NCBI GenBank assembly: GCA_964508975.1
Contig: CAZDVQ010000016.1
Coordinates: 12,793 to 76,792, forward strand
Origin: CAZDVQ01 sp964508975
GTDB lineage: Bacteria; Bacteroidota; Bacteroidia; Chitinophagales; Saprospiraceae
Length of the DNA: 64,000 nt
Direction: 5' to 3'
Shown here: in pieces, positions 8,528 through 16,953 of the stretch
Layout of the letters: each line of letters begins with the position of its first letter
How positions within the stretch are numbered: position 1 is the stretch's first letter
Position numbers and translations under genes: made by a program
Notes under the pieces: generated by a model
The model's input: only the letters and a program-made list of their open reading frames with translations
What the model was told of the DNA's origin: nothing
The model's database searches: none

Positions 8528-9361
8528 ATGCGTTCCGTTTTCCTCTACTTGGTACTTTTAAGCTTATTGGCATGTGGCCATAAAAGCACCGTCCAGCCCG
8601 AATTAATTGGCGGGGAAACCTCGTATGTGGCGACCACCAAACTACTGCAACAGTCATTCGAGCACAACAAAAGAAGATTGCAAGGTTTTCACATGAGCCA
8701 TGATGGTGAACACTATAACGCTTATGAAACTTTAGTTGAAATTGACTCAATCATTTCTTTAGGTTGCGATAGTCCACAATGGAATGGCCTGACATTGCAG
8801 CAACAGCTTGGGTATTGGACCTATCTGAACCTTGTAAGCAAAATCAAATTTGAGCAGTTCATTGAAAAGTTTGGCGGGGACACTTATGCCTTATCAGCGA
8901 AGCGGAAACAGTACTACCGCCAAGCACTAGGAAGGTTTTTATTTAATGATAAGTTTGCCATGCTAAATTCAGAACATCTCCTGAAGGAGAAAACATTGGT
9001 ACAAGCGATGGTCTTACAAGATTTGACTCGGCTAAAGCTAGCTATATCTCAACTCCTGCTATTGTCGATGCAGGAACCAAGGGCATCATACTTTATGCCT
9101 AGGTTATTTATCAAGGCCAATCATGACAAAAAAAATATAACTCTACATTTCACAGAAACTAGAAAATCGCCTGAGTTTGAAATACTATCATGCCTCGTCA
9201 ATGGCCAAGCCGCGCAGATTGATACATCAGGGGATGCCCATTATACGACAATTGCAACACGCCCAGGCCTTAACCTTTGGAATGTCGAAGTCAATTATAG
9301 GTTGAGAGACTATGAAGGGCTTGCTCGTGGGAATTATGAAGTAGCTGTAAAACCGCGCTAG
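8528..9361 (+). CDS. Putative lipoprotein of unknown function, second of pair
   Basis: 277 residues with a lipoprotein signal MRSVFLYLVLLSLLAC (Cys about 16). The middle is helical. The C-terminal 80 residues (YFMPRLFIKANHDKKNITLH, then CLVNGQAAQIDTSGD and TIATRPGLNLWNVEV) form a predicted beta domain of the same general kind as its upstream neighbour, hinting at an ancient duplication. The TAG stop codon (9359-9361) is made by the first bases of SIR copy 3 (GCGCTAG), so the repeat abuts or defines the C-terminus. No function is recognised. Confidence 0.7.
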   Translation: MRSVFLYLVLLSLLACGHKSTVQPELIGGETSYVATTKLLQQSFEHNKRRLQGFHMSHDGEHYNAYETLVEIDSIISLGCDSPQWNGLTLQQQLGYWTYLNLVSKIKFEQFIEKFGGDTYALSAKRKQYYRQALGRFLFNDKFAMLNSEHLLKEKTLVQAMVLQDLTRLKLAISQLLLLSMQEPRASYFMPRLFIKANHDKKNITLHFTETRKSPEFEILSCLVNGQAAQIDTSGDAHYTTIATRPGLNLWNVEVNYRLRDYEGLARGNYEVAVKPR

Positions 9362-9499
9362 GTGCCCAAAAGGCCGCGCCGTAGGCGCGGGTGCGCAACG
9401 CGCACGGAGCGAACAGCGAACCACGAAGTGCTCCGTAAGGGAGCAACGCGACCGCACGAACCCTGGAGGGGACCGGCGACGCAACGCGGCGCAGCGCCC
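9355..9499 (+). repeat. SIR element copy 3, shares a stop codon with the upstream gene
   Basis: 145 nt. P1 is GCGCT/AGCGC, P2 is GGTGCCC/GGGGACC, P3 is CGCGCC-gta-GGCGCG, and P4 is GTGCGC-aac-GCGCAC. The central part is expanded with further small hairpins. The CCCAAAA end lies 22 nt from the DUF3307 stop codon. Confidence 0.85.
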
Positions 9500-9521
9500 A
9501 AAATAAAACATCCCAAAAAAG

Positions 9522-10244
9522 CTATTTTAAAGCAAACAAGGTGACAACGCCTACCAGCGAGGCTATACCAAAGCTGAGCAGGGTGCCCGTGAGGAAATAC
9601 TCGGTGAGGTGGAGGTCCTTGCTTTTGGTTAAATCGCCAAAACGGAAGACCGATTTTGCGCCCAGCAGGAATCCAATGGCTGCCGGGTTACCCGACACGA
9701 TGAAGCCGAACACGAATAAACGCTCCAAGATGCCAATATAACGGCCTGCCGTGAGCGTGTGCTCCTCGATGGTCTCGTCGGGTTGACGGGGTAACCACAT
9801 GGCGATGATTTTGCGCACCATCAGCGAGGCCGGCATGGTGAGGAAGATGACCGCAGTGCTGAAAACTGCTACCTTATCGAAGTATGGGGTGAAATAGTCA
9901 AAATCTACCTGGCTGACAACGATGGTCACCATGAGTAGGGATATGAGGTGTAAGCCTTGGTCGATGAAAAACCAACGCTCGCTGGCATCTTTATCTTTGT
10001 ATAATTTAAATACATCGATGGCGAAGTGAAGCACGGCCATACTTAGGCCAATTCCGATGGTTTGAACAAGTTGATCTGCATCAAAGGTTAATAGCGCACT
10101 CAACAAACCGTGTAGTGCTACGTGGGCATACAACCATTTAGAACTTGCCTTGTGTTTGCGTTTGTGCTCCACCATCCAATTGGGTTGGAGGATAAAATCG
10201 GCGAGGATGTGTGCCAGGAACAGTTTAATGAAGATTAGGCCCAT
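9522..10244 (-). CDS. DUF3307 family membrane protein
   Basis: 240 residues. The N-terminus FIKLFLAHILADFILQPNWM is characteristic of DUF3307 proteins, followed by a basic stretch (VEHKRKHK) and about five more hydrophobic segments. The biochemical role is unknown. The start overlaps the end of the SatD-family gene by 20 bp, so the two are translationally coupled. This SatD-DUF3307 pairing is seen in many bacteria and suggests a joint function. Confidence 0.82.
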   Translation of the reverse strand: MGLIFIKLFLAHILADFILQPNWMVEHKRKHKASSKWLYAHVALHGLLSALLTFDADQLVQTIGIGLSMAVLHFAIDVFKLYKDKDASERWFFIDQGLHLISLLMVTIVVSQVDFDYFTPYFDKVAVFSTAVIFLTMPASLMVRKIIAMWLPRQPDETIEEHTLTAGRYIGILERLFVFGFIVSGNPAAIGFLLGAKSVFRFGDLTKSKDLHLTEYFLTGTLLSFGIASLVGVVTLFALK

Positions 10245-10860
10245 GGTCGAGTTTGAGTTGTAGTTTTTGTCGGTAAAGATCGTTCCATTCCATCAGGGTG
10301 TCGTAGTGGGCCCGCGCGAGGCGTTGGCTCACCGCCGATTGCTTGATGCCGAGCATCTGTGCAATTTCGTGCTGGGTACGCTGGTCGTTTTGGCAGAGCA
10401 TGTAGACCAGCTCGGCAGAACCCTTTTTCCAGTCGTTGATGGCTAGCGAGGCCAGTTTCATCAACACGTTTTGCTCCTGGTTAAAGTCGTTCCAAGGTGT
10501 AATAATACGCAAGTTTTGTTTATCTTTTTTCAAGTTTTCGAGAGCTTCACCCGAAAAAACGAAAGCTTGCCCGTTGGATTCTGACACCGAGGCAGCCACC
10601 ACGTCTTTCTGGCCGATGCCGATGGCCATGCGGGCATCGGTTTGCCCAACTTGTTTCAAGGCGGCTTTAATGTGGAGCATAATTTTCAAGGCATCGAGGG
10701 GTTGGGCCACTTCCAGTTGGAAACCGTCGCCCCGAAAAATCTCCCAGTGTTGGCCTTGCACTCCGTACTGCGATAAGACCTCCTTGAGCCTTGCAATCCA
10801 GAATGGATCGTTTTTGATGTGGCGAGAATTGATGATATCGCCTGTAATTACTGCAATCAT
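10225..10860 (-). CDS. SatD family protein with C-terminal helix-turn-helix
   Basis: 211 residues. MIAVITGDIINSRHI is the typical SatD start; the first 140 residues are alpha/beta and resemble nucleotide-cyclase-like folds (GDGFQLEV and MAIGIGQKD are conserved-looking). Residues about 165-195 (TQHEIAQMLGIKQSAVSQRL) form a clear HTH, suggesting DNA binding or autoregulation. It is the first gene of a two-gene operon with DUF3307. A TATATTTG box lies 4 bp before the ATG. SatD proteins were named from a streptococcal acid-tolerance operon, and their activity is not established. Confidence 0.82.
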   Translation of the reverse strand: MIAVITGDIINSRHIKNDPFWIARLKEVLSQYGVQGQHWEIFRGDGFQLEVAQPLDALKIMLHIKAALKQVGQTDARMAIGIGQKDVVAASVSESNGQAFVFSGEALENLKKDKQNLRIITPWNDFNQEQNVLMKLASLAINDWKKGSAELVYMLCQNDQRTQHEIAQMLGIKQSAVSQRLARAHYDTLMEWNDLYRQKLQLKLDHGPNLH

Positions 10861-10864
10861 AGTA

Positions 10865-10872
10865 CAAATATA
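10865..10872 (-). promoter_or_regulatory. Promoter -7 box (TATATTTG) of the SatD operon
   Basis: The minus strand reads TATATTTG then TACT then ATG. The spacing allows only a leaderless transcript from this box, as at 7691-7698. Confidence 0.5.
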
Positions 10873-10977
10873 AGGTAAATAATTAATATAAATACATTAT
10901 AAGCTAAATAAATAATATTTATCATTATTAGACCTTTGCATCATAAAGCTTTGCTCGGCATGATGCATAATAATTTG

Positions 10978-10985
10978 TAACTTTG
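10978..10985 (+). promoter_or_regulatory. Promoter -7 box (TAACTTTG) of the cysteine desulfurase gene
   Basis: TAACTTTG ends 17 bp before the ATG at 11003. A CTTTG further upstream (about 10950) could serve as the -33 element, though spacing is longer than usual. Confidence 0.55.
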
Positions 10986-11002
10986 CGAGATAAAACTATC
11001 CT

Positions 11003-12136
11003 ATGTCGAAACAACGCATATACCTGGATAATGCCGCTAGTACGCCAATTGACCCACAGGTATTAGATGCCATGCTACCCTACTTGACAGAGTTTTACGG
11101 CAATCCGTCATCGATATACGCGGAAGGCCGGAAATCGAGGATGGCTATCGAGCATGCCCGCAAAACAATTGCCGAGGGCTTAAGCGCATCGGTGAGCGAG
11201 ATATTCTTTACCAGTGGTGGCACAGAATCCAACAACATGGTTTTAAAAAATGCCGTGCGCGACCTGGGTGTGAAGCGTATTATCAGCGCGCCAACGGAAC
11301 ACCATTGCGTTTTACACAGCTTAGAACGACTGGAAAAAGAAGGCGTAGATCTTATCTTATTGCCCGTTGACCAAACAGGCAGGCCAGCTATAGAAAACCT
11401 AGACAGTATTTTAGCGCAAAGCCAAGTGAAGACCCTCGTTAGCCTAATGCATGGCAACAACGAGATTGGTACGATGATTCCATTGGAGCAGGTGGGTGAA
11501 ATTTGCAAAAAACACGGGGCACTCTTACACAGCGATACGGTGCAGACGGTAAGTCACCACAAGATAGATTTAAGTCAAGGCTTGATTCATTTCTTATCGG
11601 GCAGTGCACACAAGTTCCACGGCCCGAAAGGCGTTGGTTTTGTGTACATTAACCATGACTGTATCATAGAACCCTTTATCGATGGTGGTGCACAAGAACG
11701 CAACATGCGGGGTGGCACGGAGAACCTGGCGTGTATAGTGGGTATGGCTAAGGCGTTTGACATAGCGCTGGAATACCAGGAGAGCCGCAATATGTACCTG
11801 AAAGACTTGAAGCTATACATGGCCGAGGAATTACAGGCGCGTATACCCGGCGTTGCTTTTAACGGTGATCCATTGGGCTATTCGATGGACCATGTGCTTT
11901 CTGTATCGTTTGAACCGAACAGTAAAACCGAATTGCTGGTTTTCAACTTAGATATTGAGGGCATAAGTGCCTCAGCAGGCTCGGCTTGTAGCTCGGGTGT
12001 TGAAAAAGCATCGCATGTGCTTGCTGCTATCAGTCCGGATAGTGAGCGCCCAAGTGTACGCTTTTCGTTCTCGCACTTAACGAGCCGTGCCGAAATAGAT
12101 GAATGTGTGGCCAGGCTAGAGCGACTAGTTCGTTAG
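11003..12136 (+). CDS. Cysteine desulfurase (NifS/IscS family)
   Basis: 377 residues, full length. The PLP-binding lysine is Lys204 in GSAHKFHGPKG. His101 lies in APTEHHCV, Asp178 in LHSDTVQ, and the sulfur-carrying loop cysteine is Cys329 in SASAGSACSSG. The N-terminus IYLDNAASTPIDP is classical. The enzyme takes sulfur from L-cysteine to form a protein persulfide for Fe-S clusters and thiolated tRNA. No isc or suf genes adjoin, so a housekeeping IscS-like role is an inference. Confidence 0.93.
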   Translation: MSKQRIYLDNAASTPIDPQVLDAMLPYLTEFYGNPSSIYAEGRKSRMAIEHARKTIAEGLSASVSEIFFTSGGTESNNMVLKNAVRDLGVKRIISAPTEHHCVLHSLERLEKEGVDLILLPVDQTGRPAIENLDSILAQSQVKTLVSLMHGNNEIGTMIPLEQVGEICKKHGALLHSDTVQTVSHHKIDLSQGLIHFLSGSAHKFHGPKGVGFVYINHDCIIEPFIDGGAQERNMRGGTENLACIVGMAKAFDIALEYQESRNMYLKDLKLYMAEELQARIPGVAFNGDPLGYSMDHVLSVSFEPNSKTELLVFNLDIEGISASAGSACSSGVEKASHVLAAISPDSERPSVRFSFSHLTSRAEIDECVARLERLVR

Positions 12137-12385
12137 ATATGAGGGCTGAGTTTAGATATGAGTGCAGAGAGCAGAGTAAAGACGCACAATTTGTGCATCT
12201 AGTAGGGGCAAGGCTTGCCCTTGCCCAAATACCCCCGCTACCAGCGGCTGCGAAGCGGCCTGCGCAGTGGAGGGGGTCGACGCGCAGCGGCGGGGGGAGG
12301 CGCAAATTAGATATGAGGGCAGAGAGCAAAGTAGTGTAGAGACGCACAATTTGTGCGTCTAGAAACACTGAGCGCTGCTTTTATT
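12137..12385. repeat. Palindrome-flanked GC-rich repeat, copy a
   Basis: A GC-rich core (about 12203-12305) is flanked by two direct copies of a unit with TTAGATATGAGGGC, GCAGAGAGCA and the palindrome GACGCACAATTTGTGCGTC (12181-12199 with one change, and 12341-12359 intact). Within the core ACCCCC pairs with GGGGGT, and small stems surround gcgaagcgg-type loops. The same arrangement occurs in reverse at 27591-27850. Confidence 0.75.
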
Positions 12386-13069
12386 TTAGCAAGAGCATAA
12401 CTTAGAGATATCGAGGTCTTTGCCGAACACCACAAGGATATCGCCTTCTTGGATGCGGGTTTCGCCTGTTGGAACGCCGATGGATTCTTTTTTGGTCCGG
12501 GTAGAGCCTAGGAAATTTTTCTTTTGAACCTCGCGCATGATGGTAACGAGGTTTACTTTAAATACTTGGGAGAGGTTAAGCTCGGCTAGGGATTGACCTA
12601 TGAGGGTTTCGCTGGCTTTGATTTCAGAAACAGAGTAATCATCGTCGAGTTCGAAGCGGTCGATAACCGAGTCGAGGTTAAGCATGTGAGAGAGGCGCTC
12701 GGCGGAGTCTTGCTCTGGGTGCACGATTTCCGAGATGCCCATGGCTTCTAGTACAGTGTCGTGTAGGGGCGATAGGGAGCGACTGATAATGCGGGGAATG
12801 CCTAGTTTTTTCAATACAGCCGTGGTTAGGATGGCAGGACCTTCGTTCTCGCCAATGGCCACGATAGCGATTTCTACATCCTTGAGGGGAAGGTGTTGGT
12901 AAGACGCCTCGTGGGTAGAGTCGATGACCACCGCGTGGGTGAGTTTATCTTTGACCAACTCGACTTTTTCAATTTTGGAATCGACGCCAATGACCTCGTT
13001 ACCACTTTCAATCAAGCTGATTGCGAGCGACATGCCGAAATTGCCTAAGCCTAAGACTAAAACTTTCAT
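12386..13069 (-). CDS. Potassium uptake regulatory subunit, KtrA/TrkA (RCK) family
   Basis: 227 residues. The Rossmann start MKVLVLGLGNFGMSLA carries the GxGxxG NAD-binding motif, with Asp after beta-2 (VIGVDSK). RCK_N covers 1-135 and RCK_C 140-220. It gates the KtrB-type channel encoded 144 bp upstream on the same strand. The open frame continues another 44 codons upstream through SIR copy 4, but that extension is repeat sequence, so I start at ATG 13069. A KtrAB/TrkAH potassium uptake system at the inner membrane is the clear context. Confidence 0.9.
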   Translation of the reverse strand: MKVLVLGLGNFGMSLAISLIESGNEVIGVDSKIEKVELVKDKLTHAVVIDSTHEASYQHLPLKDVEIAIVAIGENEGPAILTTAVLKKLGIPRIISRSLSPLHDTVLEAMGISEIVHPEQDSAERLSHMLNLDSVIDRFELDDDYSVSEIKASETLIGQSLAELNLSQVFKVNLVTIMREVQKKNFLGSTRTKKESIGVPTGETRIQEGDILVVFGKDLDISKLCSC

Positions 13070-13100
13070 AAATGATATATTACGACTGTACGATGTTGTT

Positions 13101-13199
13101 GCGTGAGCTGCATGGAGGGCGCCGAAGGCGGTGCGAAGCACGGAGCGAAGCGAACCCCGGAATGGAGCGACCCGAGGCCGAAGGCCGAGGGGCACGCCC
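13101..13199 (+). repeat. SIR element copy 4, between the two potassium-transport genes
   Basis: 99 nt. P1 is GCGTG/CACGC, P2 is GCTGCAT/ATGGAGC, P3 is CGCC-gaa-GGCG, and P4 is GTGC-gaa-GCAC. P6 is CCCGAGGCC-gaa-GGCCGAGGG with a tandem G.A/A.G mismatch. The CCCAAAA end is 13 nt from the ktrB-like stop. It almost fills the 143-bp gap between the two co-directional genes. Confidence 0.87.
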
Positions 13200-13212
13200 A
13201 AAAAGAAAACAA

Positions 13213-14961
13213 CTAGTTGATCATGATGTTTTCTTCAGGGAATTTGTAGGTGCGCATATCGGTTTTTTGGAGGATACCGATGAGCAAGTTTAGGGTACCA
13301 ACACGGCCAAAAAACATGACGAGAATGAGCACCCAGCGGCTTTCTGTGCTGAGCGAGGAGGTGAAGTTGAGGCTTAGGCCAACGGTACTGTAGGCTGAGA
13401 AGCACTCGAAACCGATTTTGAGCAAATCGGCCTGGGGATCGAAACTGGCTATAAGCAAAATGGCTGCGCCCACCACCAGCAAGGAGATGGCCACGATAGC
13501 AAAGGCACGGTTTACCGATGAACGGGCAATGGTGCGGGTACCAATTTCGATTTTGGCCTTACCCATGGAAACCGCCCGGATGTTGAGCAGCGCCAAGGCG
13601 AATGTGCTTGTTTTGATACCACCACCCGTTGAGGCTGGTGAAGCACCAATCCACATGAGGAAAATCATGAGGAGTATGGTTGGGGTCATCAAGGTGCCCA
13701 TATCGACGTTGTTGAAGCCGGCAGTACGAGGTGAAACAGCCATGAAGAATGCCGTGACCATTTTGCCCCACCATGTTTCGTGTTCCAATAAAGTGTTGTT
13801 GAACTCGGTAAAGTACAAGAGGATGGTACCGCCGACAATCAAACCAAAGGTAGTGTACAGGATGAGGATGGTGTTGAGGGTTACTACCCTACCCGAGCGC
13901 TTGCGCACAACCGAACGGGTGTTGCGAAAGACCGTGAACATATCGTGTGCCTTTTGCTTGACAGAAGCAAAAACGTTGGACAAAATTCCATAACCAAGAC
14001 CACCAATGATGAACAAAAATGCAATGGTTAGGTGCAAGGGATAATCGAATCGGATTCGGTCATCGTAAACACTGTTGGATAAAGTAGAGAAACCTGCATT
14101 ACAGAAGCCCGATACTGCGTGAAAAAACGCGAAAAACCACCGGTCGCCCTCGTTATTAAACATGCTGGCCGGGGTGTAATAATAAATCAAGATGGCCCCC
14201 ATGGTCTCTACGAACAAGGTAATATACACGATGCGGATCACCATGACGAAGGTATCGTTGAGGCGGTCAGAGCTAACGAAGTCCTTGACGAAAATACTTT
14301 CTTGGATGGAGGCCTTGTTCTTGAAGAAATAGGCGAAGAATGCGGTGATAGTTAAAACGCCCAATCCACCTAGTTGAATGAGAATCATGATAATCCATTG
14401 GCCAAAACGGGTGTAGGCCGTGGCCGTATCTACAACAGCCAAACCAGTAACGCTAACGGCACTGGTAGCTGTAAATATGGCATCGGTGAGCGTAATAGCC
14501 TTGGTGGTTGCACTTGGCAGCATCAATAAGGCAGAGCCCACGGCGATTACAGCAAAGAAACTCATGGAAAAGACAAAGGCTGGGTTAAGCCTTTTGCCAT
14601 ATAAAAGGCCTGATTTGATGGTTGCATGTTCCACCAAAACAAACATCAAAATGGCTATAAACATGGGTTTTAAGCGCTGCAAAATATACCAGAGGTTAAA
14701 ATACCATATATTAATGAGCAACGCAAAGGCTATAATAGCCAAGCAAAACCCTACTAGCCAGGTAGAAAACCGGATTTTCTTCCAGCCCTCATAAGGGTGT
14801 GAAAATCGGCGATAGGCCAAAAAGCCAAACAAAACCACATAGCCTATCTCAACAAATTCTTGCATCCAACCTTTAGGAAAGCCTATATCAAATATAAGCA
14901 AGCCTAGAAAAAGTGCATCTAGGATTACAAGTAAGGTGGTTAATGGTCTGACAGCAAGCAT
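13213..14961 (-). CDS. Potassium transporter, KtrB/TrkH family
   Basis: 582 residues, longer than typical KtrB because of an N-terminal extension with about four extra membrane helices (residues 1-110). The channel core follows, with repeated pore loops such as TATSAVSVTGLAVVDTAT and AVSGFCNAGFSTLSNSVY, and ending with AYSTVGLSLNFT. These loops carry the selectivity-filter glycines (VTGL, NAGF, TAGF, TVGL). Together with the downstream RCK protein it forms a K+ uptake complex. Confidence 0.9.
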   Translation of the reverse strand: MLAVRPLTTLLVILDALFLGLLIFDIGFPKGWMQEFVEIGYVVLFGFLAYRRFSHPYEGWKKIRFSTWLVGFCLAIIAFALLINIWYFNLWYILQRLKPMFIAILMFVLVEHATIKSGLLYGKRLNPAFVFSMSFFAVIAVGSALLMLPSATTKAITLTDAIFTATSAVSVTGLAVVDTATAYTRFGQWIIMILIQLGGLGVLTITAFFAYFFKNKASIQESIFVKDFVSSDRLNDTFVMVIRIVYITLFVETMGAILIYYYTPASMFNNEGDRWFFAFFHAVSGFCNAGFSTLSNSVYDDRIRFDYPLHLTIAFLFIIGGLGYGILSNVFASVKQKAHDMFTVFRNTRSVVRKRSGRVVTLNTILILYTTFGLIVGGTILLYFTEFNNTLLEHETWWGKMVTAFFMAVSPRTAGFNNVDMGTLMTPTILLMIFLMWIGASPASTGGGIKTSTFALALLNIRAVSMGKAKIEIGTRTIARSSVNRAFAIVAISLLVVGAAILLIASFDPQADLLKIGFECFSAYSTVGLSLNFTSSLSTESRWVLILVMFFGRVGTLNLLIGILQKTDMRTYKFPEENIMIN

Positions 14962-15002
14962 TGAATGGTGGTTCAGAATTACCTTTAGAAGGTAATAAGG
15001 AA

Positions 15003-15010
15003 CAAAAGTA
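15003..15010 (-). promoter_or_regulatory. Promoter -7 box (TACTTTTG) of the potassium transport genes
   Basis: The minus strand reads TACTTTTG 41 bp upstream of the KtrB-like start codon at 14961. Confidence 0.5.
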
Positions 15011-15035
15011 ATTGATTATTCATGTTGGCTGTATA

Positions 15036-15965
15036 CTATTTTGTCATTTTCCCGCGTTTAACGAGGTAAGCCATAAGCACCTGCCTGAAATCCTCGCGGA
15101 TATCGGCCTCAACGAAGTCAATTTTATATTGCAAGCAACGCATCCGTAGGTTTTCCTTGAAGCTGGATACTTGTTGTACGTATTGTTCTTGAATTTGCTG
15201 GGGCTGGAGGCGTACTTTCTCGCCGCTTTCCATATCGATAAACAGGTAAGGTCTATTTTCAAAGTTAAAATCTAGTTCCTTCTGTTTGTCCACCACGTGG
15301 AATAGAATAACCTCGTGTTTGTTGTATTTAAGGTGTTGCAGCGCCGAGAACATCTCTTCTTCCGATTCAAGGCTATCAAACATATCACTGAAAATAACCA
15401 CCAGCGAGCGACGGTGTATCCGTTCTGCAATCTCGTGCAAACTAGCAGCGGCCTTGGTCGTTTTGTTTTTATGCGGGTTATCAATCGCTTTGCTCAGGTA
15501 TGAGAGCAAGAGATTGTATTGTGTGTTGCTCGATTTGCAATGGGTATGTTCAATCACCTTATCGTCGAAAAGGCTTAGACCGAAGGCATCGCGCTGGCGC
15601 ATGAGTAAATTCATGATAGATGCTGCCGATAAAATACTGAATGCCAGCTTATTGAGCATGGGTTTACCCTTTGGCGCATCGTCGGGGAAGAACATCGACG
15701 AGGATACATCTATGACAATCTGGCAGCGTAGGTTTGTTTCCTCTTCAAAACGCTTGGTAAACATTTTATCCGTACGGGCATACACTTTCCAGTCTACGTT
15801 CCGCATGCTATCGCCTTGGTTATAGATGCGGTGTTCGGCGAATTCAACCGAGAAGCCGTGGAAAGGGCTCTTGTGTAAGCCGATGATAAAGCCTTCAACC
15901 ACTTGTTTAGCAAGCATTTCAAGACTACCGGTCTCCCGTATGTCGTATTGGTCTAGTATGTTCAT
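15036..15965 (-). CDS. DUF58 domain protein (vWA-like)
   Basis: 309 residues from ATG 15965 (MNILDQYDIRETGSLEMLAK). VEFAEHRIYNQGDSMRNVDW is the DUF58 signature. VIDVSSSMFF is a DxSxS metal-site-like motif of the vWA fold that follows. No membrane helices are seen. Such proteins are commonly encoded next to MoxR ATPases and BatA-like proteins, none of which is adjacent here. The frame runs 24 codons further upstream into SIR copy 5; that stretch is repeat-derived and was excluded. Confidence 0.85.
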   Translation of the reverse strand: MNILDQYDIRETGSLEMLAKQVVEGFIIGLHKSPFHGFSVEFAEHRIYNQGDSMRNVDWKVYARTDKMFTKRFEEETNLRCQIVIDVSSSMFFPDDAPKGKPMLNKLAFSILSAASIMNLLMRQRDAFGLSLFDDKVIEHTHCKSSNTQYNLLLSYLSKAIDNPHKNKTTKAAASLHEIAERIHRRSLVVIFSDMFDSLESEEEMFSALQHLKYNKHEVILFHVVDKQKELDFNFENRPYLFIDMESGEKVRLQPQQIQEQYVQQVSSFKENLRMRCLQYKIDFVEADIREDFRQVLMAYLVKRGKMTK

Positions 15966-15985
15966 TTTTTTCTTTTTAATTTTTT

Positions 15986-16095
15986 GGGGCCTCCGCCGCG
16001 TTGCGTCGGCGCTACGCTCCAAGTTCGCTGCGCTCATACCTCGTGGCTAACGCCCCTTCGGTACGGCCTTCGGCCGCCTTCCGCATCGCTAGGCC
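15986..16095 (-). repeat. SIR element copy 5
   Basis: 110 nt. P1 is GGCCT/AGGCC. P2 is GCGATGC/GCGTAGC, with one G.A mismatch and one G.T pair. P3 is GGCC-gaa-GGCC, followed by an unusual expansion containing a second GCGTTAGC-like string. It ends 20 nt upstream of the DUF58 start codon, so it forms the 5' leader or promoter region of that gene. Confidence 0.8.
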
Positions 16096-16171
16096 AAATT
16101 CAAGAGAGAGGAGCGAGGAGATAGGAGTGAGGAGATTTGTAAACTCATAACTTTGAACTCATAACTCATAA
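16096..16171. repeat. Low-complexity short repeats
   Basis: Purine-rich GAGGAG-type repeats (16104-16136) are followed by ACTCATAACT repeats (16140-16170). It abuts the stop codon of the exonuclease gene. Confidence 0.5.
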
Positions 16172-16903
16172 CTATATCATAATGATTTGGTCATCTTGTA
16201 GCAATGGAATGAGTTTATAACGCAAAAACAGCTGTGCAGTTGCGGCCACATCTTTTCTACAATACACTTGGATGCGTTCAACATCGTCTTCTTCCCAGTA
16301 CACCCTACCTACATCCGAGCCATCGATGTCGTCTTTGGGTGTTGGGATATCAAAAACGCCGCAGAGTGTTTTCAAGGCTGTGTATGATTTATAATCGCCG
16401 AATTTCCAGAGTTCCATGGTATCGAGCAAGCGGGTTTCCCATGGTTTTTTAGAGGCCAGGTCAAGTTGATCGGGCAAAGGCAAGCTGTTGATGAGCATAC
16501 GTCTACAGATGTAGGGAATATCAAACTCCTTGATGTTGTGTCCGCAAAGGTAATGGTTGGCCGAGGAGTAATGCTTGGTCACCAGATCTGAAAACTCTTG
16601 CAGTAGCTTGGCTTCATCATGACCGTAAAACGATTTAACACGAAGCTCGTACTGGCCATCCTCTGCCCGCTTGCGGAGAATGCCTACCGAGATACATACG
16701 ATTTTACCAAACTCGGCATAAATCCCGGCACGTTCGTAATATTCGGCTGCTGGAATCTCGGTGCCTTCCCTTTTCTGGAGCATTTCCGACTTGTTCGACC
16801 ACAGGTATTGCATCGTTTCATTCAGGTCATGAAACGACTTTTGGCCGCTTACCGTCTCGATATCCAAGAACAAAATGTTCTCCGCTTGTATTCCTTTCAA
16901 CAT
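16172..16903 (-). CDS. Predicted PolB-like 3'-5' exonuclease (DEDDy, DNA_pol_B_exo2)
   Basis: 243 residues. ExoI is ILFLDIETVSG (about residues 10-20, with Asp and Glu), ExoII is LCGHNIKEFDIPYI, and ExoIII is YCRKDVAATAQLFL with the DEDD aspartate. This is the stand-alone exonuclease family related to the proofreading domain of B-family polymerases. A role in DNA or RNA end processing is inferred. A phased palindromic operator lies 15 bp upstream of its start codon. Confidence 0.85.
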   Translation of the reverse strand: MLKGIQAENILFLDIETVSGQKSFHDLNETMQYLWSNKSEMLQKREGTEIPAAEYYERAGIYAEFGKIVCISVGILRKRAEDGQYELRVKSFYGHDEAKLLQEFSDLVTKHYSSANHYLCGHNIKEFDIPYICRRMLINSLPLPDQLDLASKKPWETRLLDTMELWKFGDYKSYTALKTLCGVFDIPTPKDDIDGSDVGRVYWEEDDVERIQVYCRKDVAATAQLFLRYKLIPLLQDDQIIMI

Positions 16904-16917
16904 AAAAATTAAATTTT

Positions 16918-16953
16918 AACTAATAAATTAGTTATTCAACTAAACATTTAGTT
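16918..16953. promoter_or_regulatory. Phased operator: four alternating AACTAA/TTAGTT half-sites at 10-bp steps
   Basis: AACTAA at 16918, TTAGTT at 16928, AACTAA at 16938 and TTAGTT at 16948 alternate orientation with exactly 10 bp between starts, placing every half-site on the same face of the helix. The last overlaps the TATATTTG box. This looks like a binding site for two stacked repressor dimers; MarR-type regulators use related TTAGTTnnnnAACTAA sites (recollection, not verified). Confidence 0.55.

Noticed and set aside
13070..13201. N-terminal extension of the KtrA/TrkA protein
   Set aside because: The extra 44 codons are the translation of SIR copy 4. The Rossmann fold starts exactly at ATG 13069.
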